This document shows positions 62,585 through 64,000 of a DNA stretch of 64,000 nt, piece after piece (position 1 is the stretch's first letter; each line of letters begins with the position of its first letter). The notes below the pieces were generated by a model that had not been told where the DNA came from, did not search any database, and saw nothing but the letters and a program-made list of their open reading frames with translations. This stretch comes from Glossina fuscipes. Its lineage: Eukaryota > Arthropoda > Insecta > Diptera > Glossinidae. The stretch spans positions 33,659,138-33,723,137 of the forward strand of contig NW_023998415.1 in assembly GCF_014805625.2 (NCBI RefSeq), in the 5' to 3' direction. Position numbers and translations under genes: made by a program.

Positions 62585-63344
62585 GATGAGGCTTACATTC
62601 ATTTTCTCAAAACATTCACTAAGCCCAGAAGGAACGTTCAGAGACGCCATATATAATATATATATATATATGTATATATATGAGAGACAAGGTTCAAATT
62701 TTGAAACAACTTAAGCATGTCCGCCCGTTTGTCTGGCTATTATAAACATTCTCTTAGCCTCAAAAATGAAGCTATCGACCTCACATTTAGCAGAAATATT
62801 AAGAGTTCTTGCCATTGAAAATGGCCAAGGTCAGTCGAAATGCACGTCTATAGTACTGGGCAAAGTGAAGACATCTTTGCTTTTCCTTAGGAATAAAAAA
62901 AATTGCTGTTTTTTTTGCTAACTACTCATAAACTGCAGCAGATAAATCTACAAACATTTAAACGTATGTTATATGAGCGATACTGCAGTACCTGCATAAA
63001 TACGGTAAAAATTGACTATGCCTATCCAATATTATAGAGTGTAAAATATAATATTTTTTTTTAATCGTTCGCAAAAATTAAGATATTGCCTACAAATTTA
63101 CAAAAAAAAAAGAAGAAAGACGACCTAAGTCGGCTAAAGGGTACGCCTACAATGGCCCCACACCTACGCAATAAAAAGTGTAGAAACGTTTGGTTCCCGT
63201 GTTTACTTATTACTTACAAGGTGCAACACAGACGCCATTTCCATTTTTATTAGCCACGCCCATCTAATGTTATAGAATATCAAAACTCCATTTTTTCCCC
63301 TTTTTTAGGCTTTTTTTTTTAGAAGAATGGTGATGGGTATAAAA
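62585..63344. repeat. INE-1-like repeat, composite copy
   Basis: The left part, with 'agcccagaaggaacgttcagagacgcc', 'cttaagcatgtccgcccgtttgtctgg' in pieces and 'catttagcagaaatattaagagttcttgcc', is inverted relative to 45200-45516. The right end 'tggtgatgggtataaaa' (63328-63344) is the family terminus. The composite order suggests two abutting or rearranged copies. Confidence 0.6.
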
Positions 63345-63559
63345 GTTTCGGTCACGACCGTTTCGATTGTTACGTAATCGCGCGAGCACAATAAACGCGC
63401 TGTTTTGCATTCAAACATTCTTTCTTATGCTCCTTCCACATAAATTTTCGGCTAAGTGGTATCCTGCTTCTCTACCAAAATGGCAATATTAAAAACTTCG
63501 TCATATAACTCTCCTTTCTTGACAGCAGCTATGTCTCTTTTCGAATTGCTTTTGTCACT

Positions 63560-64000
63560 TTTTCTTTCCCGCTTGGTCGATTTATTGCGTGGGCGTAGTA
63601 GGCGTGCTTTTTGAAAAGTTTAGGTCATTTTCAATTTCTTTTGCAAATTTGTAAGCGATATCTTTATTGTTGCGAACGGGGGAAAATGTTTACCACAGAT
63701 ATTGTACGGTCGCGAAGAGACGAAGAGATGGACACATAAACGACCGGACATGTTTAGGTGCATTCCGAAGTGTCGAAATTGGCCAAGAATTTATCTGCTT
63801 TATGGTGACACCCTATAAATGTAAGTAGGCGTGGCCGATTTTCTTCATTATTGTAGGGTAATAAAACTTTGCACATAGAATATATGGTCGAATATGCTGT
63901 AGTATATGAGTAATGAATAAAAAATCAATTTTTTACTCTTTTGGAGGAACAGAAGTGTGGGCGTGTCCTTCGAAAAATTTGGTTTATTTTCAATACCAAT
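63560..64000 (+). repeat. INE-1-like repeat, subfamily 2, cut by the window end
   Basis: It follows the same order as 44780-45250: 'gtgggcgtagtaggcgtg', 'gcgatatctttattgttgcgaacggg' in parts, 'ggacatgtttaggtgcattcc', 'gtaggcgtggccg' and 'gtgggcgtgtcc'. The remainder lies outside the window. Confidence 0.7.

Overview
The window looks like nuclear DNA from a higher fly (Diptera, Brachycera). It is strongly AT-rich, has short introns (about 60-70 nt) beside long repeat-filled ones, and encodes animal orthologues whose nearest remembered relatives are Drosophila proteins. A calyptrate such as a tsetse-like fly is my guess, from base composition and repeat style; the genus is not proven. From memory, Arl1, DNA polymerase delta, Hip14 and the Tonsoku-like gene all lie on Drosophila chromosome arm 3L near 72, so this may be conserved microsynteny.

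Layout. About 1-4.8 kb: no recognisable gene, with a foldback-like repeat at 2.9-4.2 kb. 4.85-7.98 kb (+): a five-exon secreted DM4/12-domain protein. 12.5-13.4 kb (+): Arl1, four exons. 14.8-18.3 kb (-): DNA polymerase delta catalytic subunit, three exons, convergent with Arl1 and with a consensus E2F-type site upstream. 23.8-25.9 kb (+): Hip14 ankyrin/DHHC palmitoyltransferase, four exons. 25.9-37.6 kb: long AT-rich stretch with microsatellites, an internally deleted mariner remnant and a tiny 5'-truncated retrotransposon copy. 37.6-42.5 kb (+): Tonsoku-like (TONSL), eight exons, with an apparent reading-frame problem at the exon 5/6 junction. 42.5-48.5 kb: repeats. 48.5-49.3 kb (+): intronless trypsin-like protease. 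52.0-60.5 kb (+): an R3H-domain gene. Its 7.5-kb intron holds an older INE-1-like repeat split by a nearly intact 5.7-kb I-clade non-LTR retrotransposon on the minus strand. 60.5-64 kb: a MITE-like element, a decayed reverse transcriptase and more INE-1-like repeats.

The host genes do not form one pathway. PolD1 and TONSL both act at replication forks; Arl1 and Hip14 act in Golgi/synaptic membrane traffic. I found no evidence for an undescribed multi-gene system, CRISPR, rRNA or a credible tRNA. The most informative observations concern transposon history: a nested insertion with an exact 14-bp target-site duplication and a paralogous 'empty site' elsewhere in the same window, a second truncated copy of the same retrotransposon with its own duplication, and one or two point lesions that alone appear to have disabled the large element.
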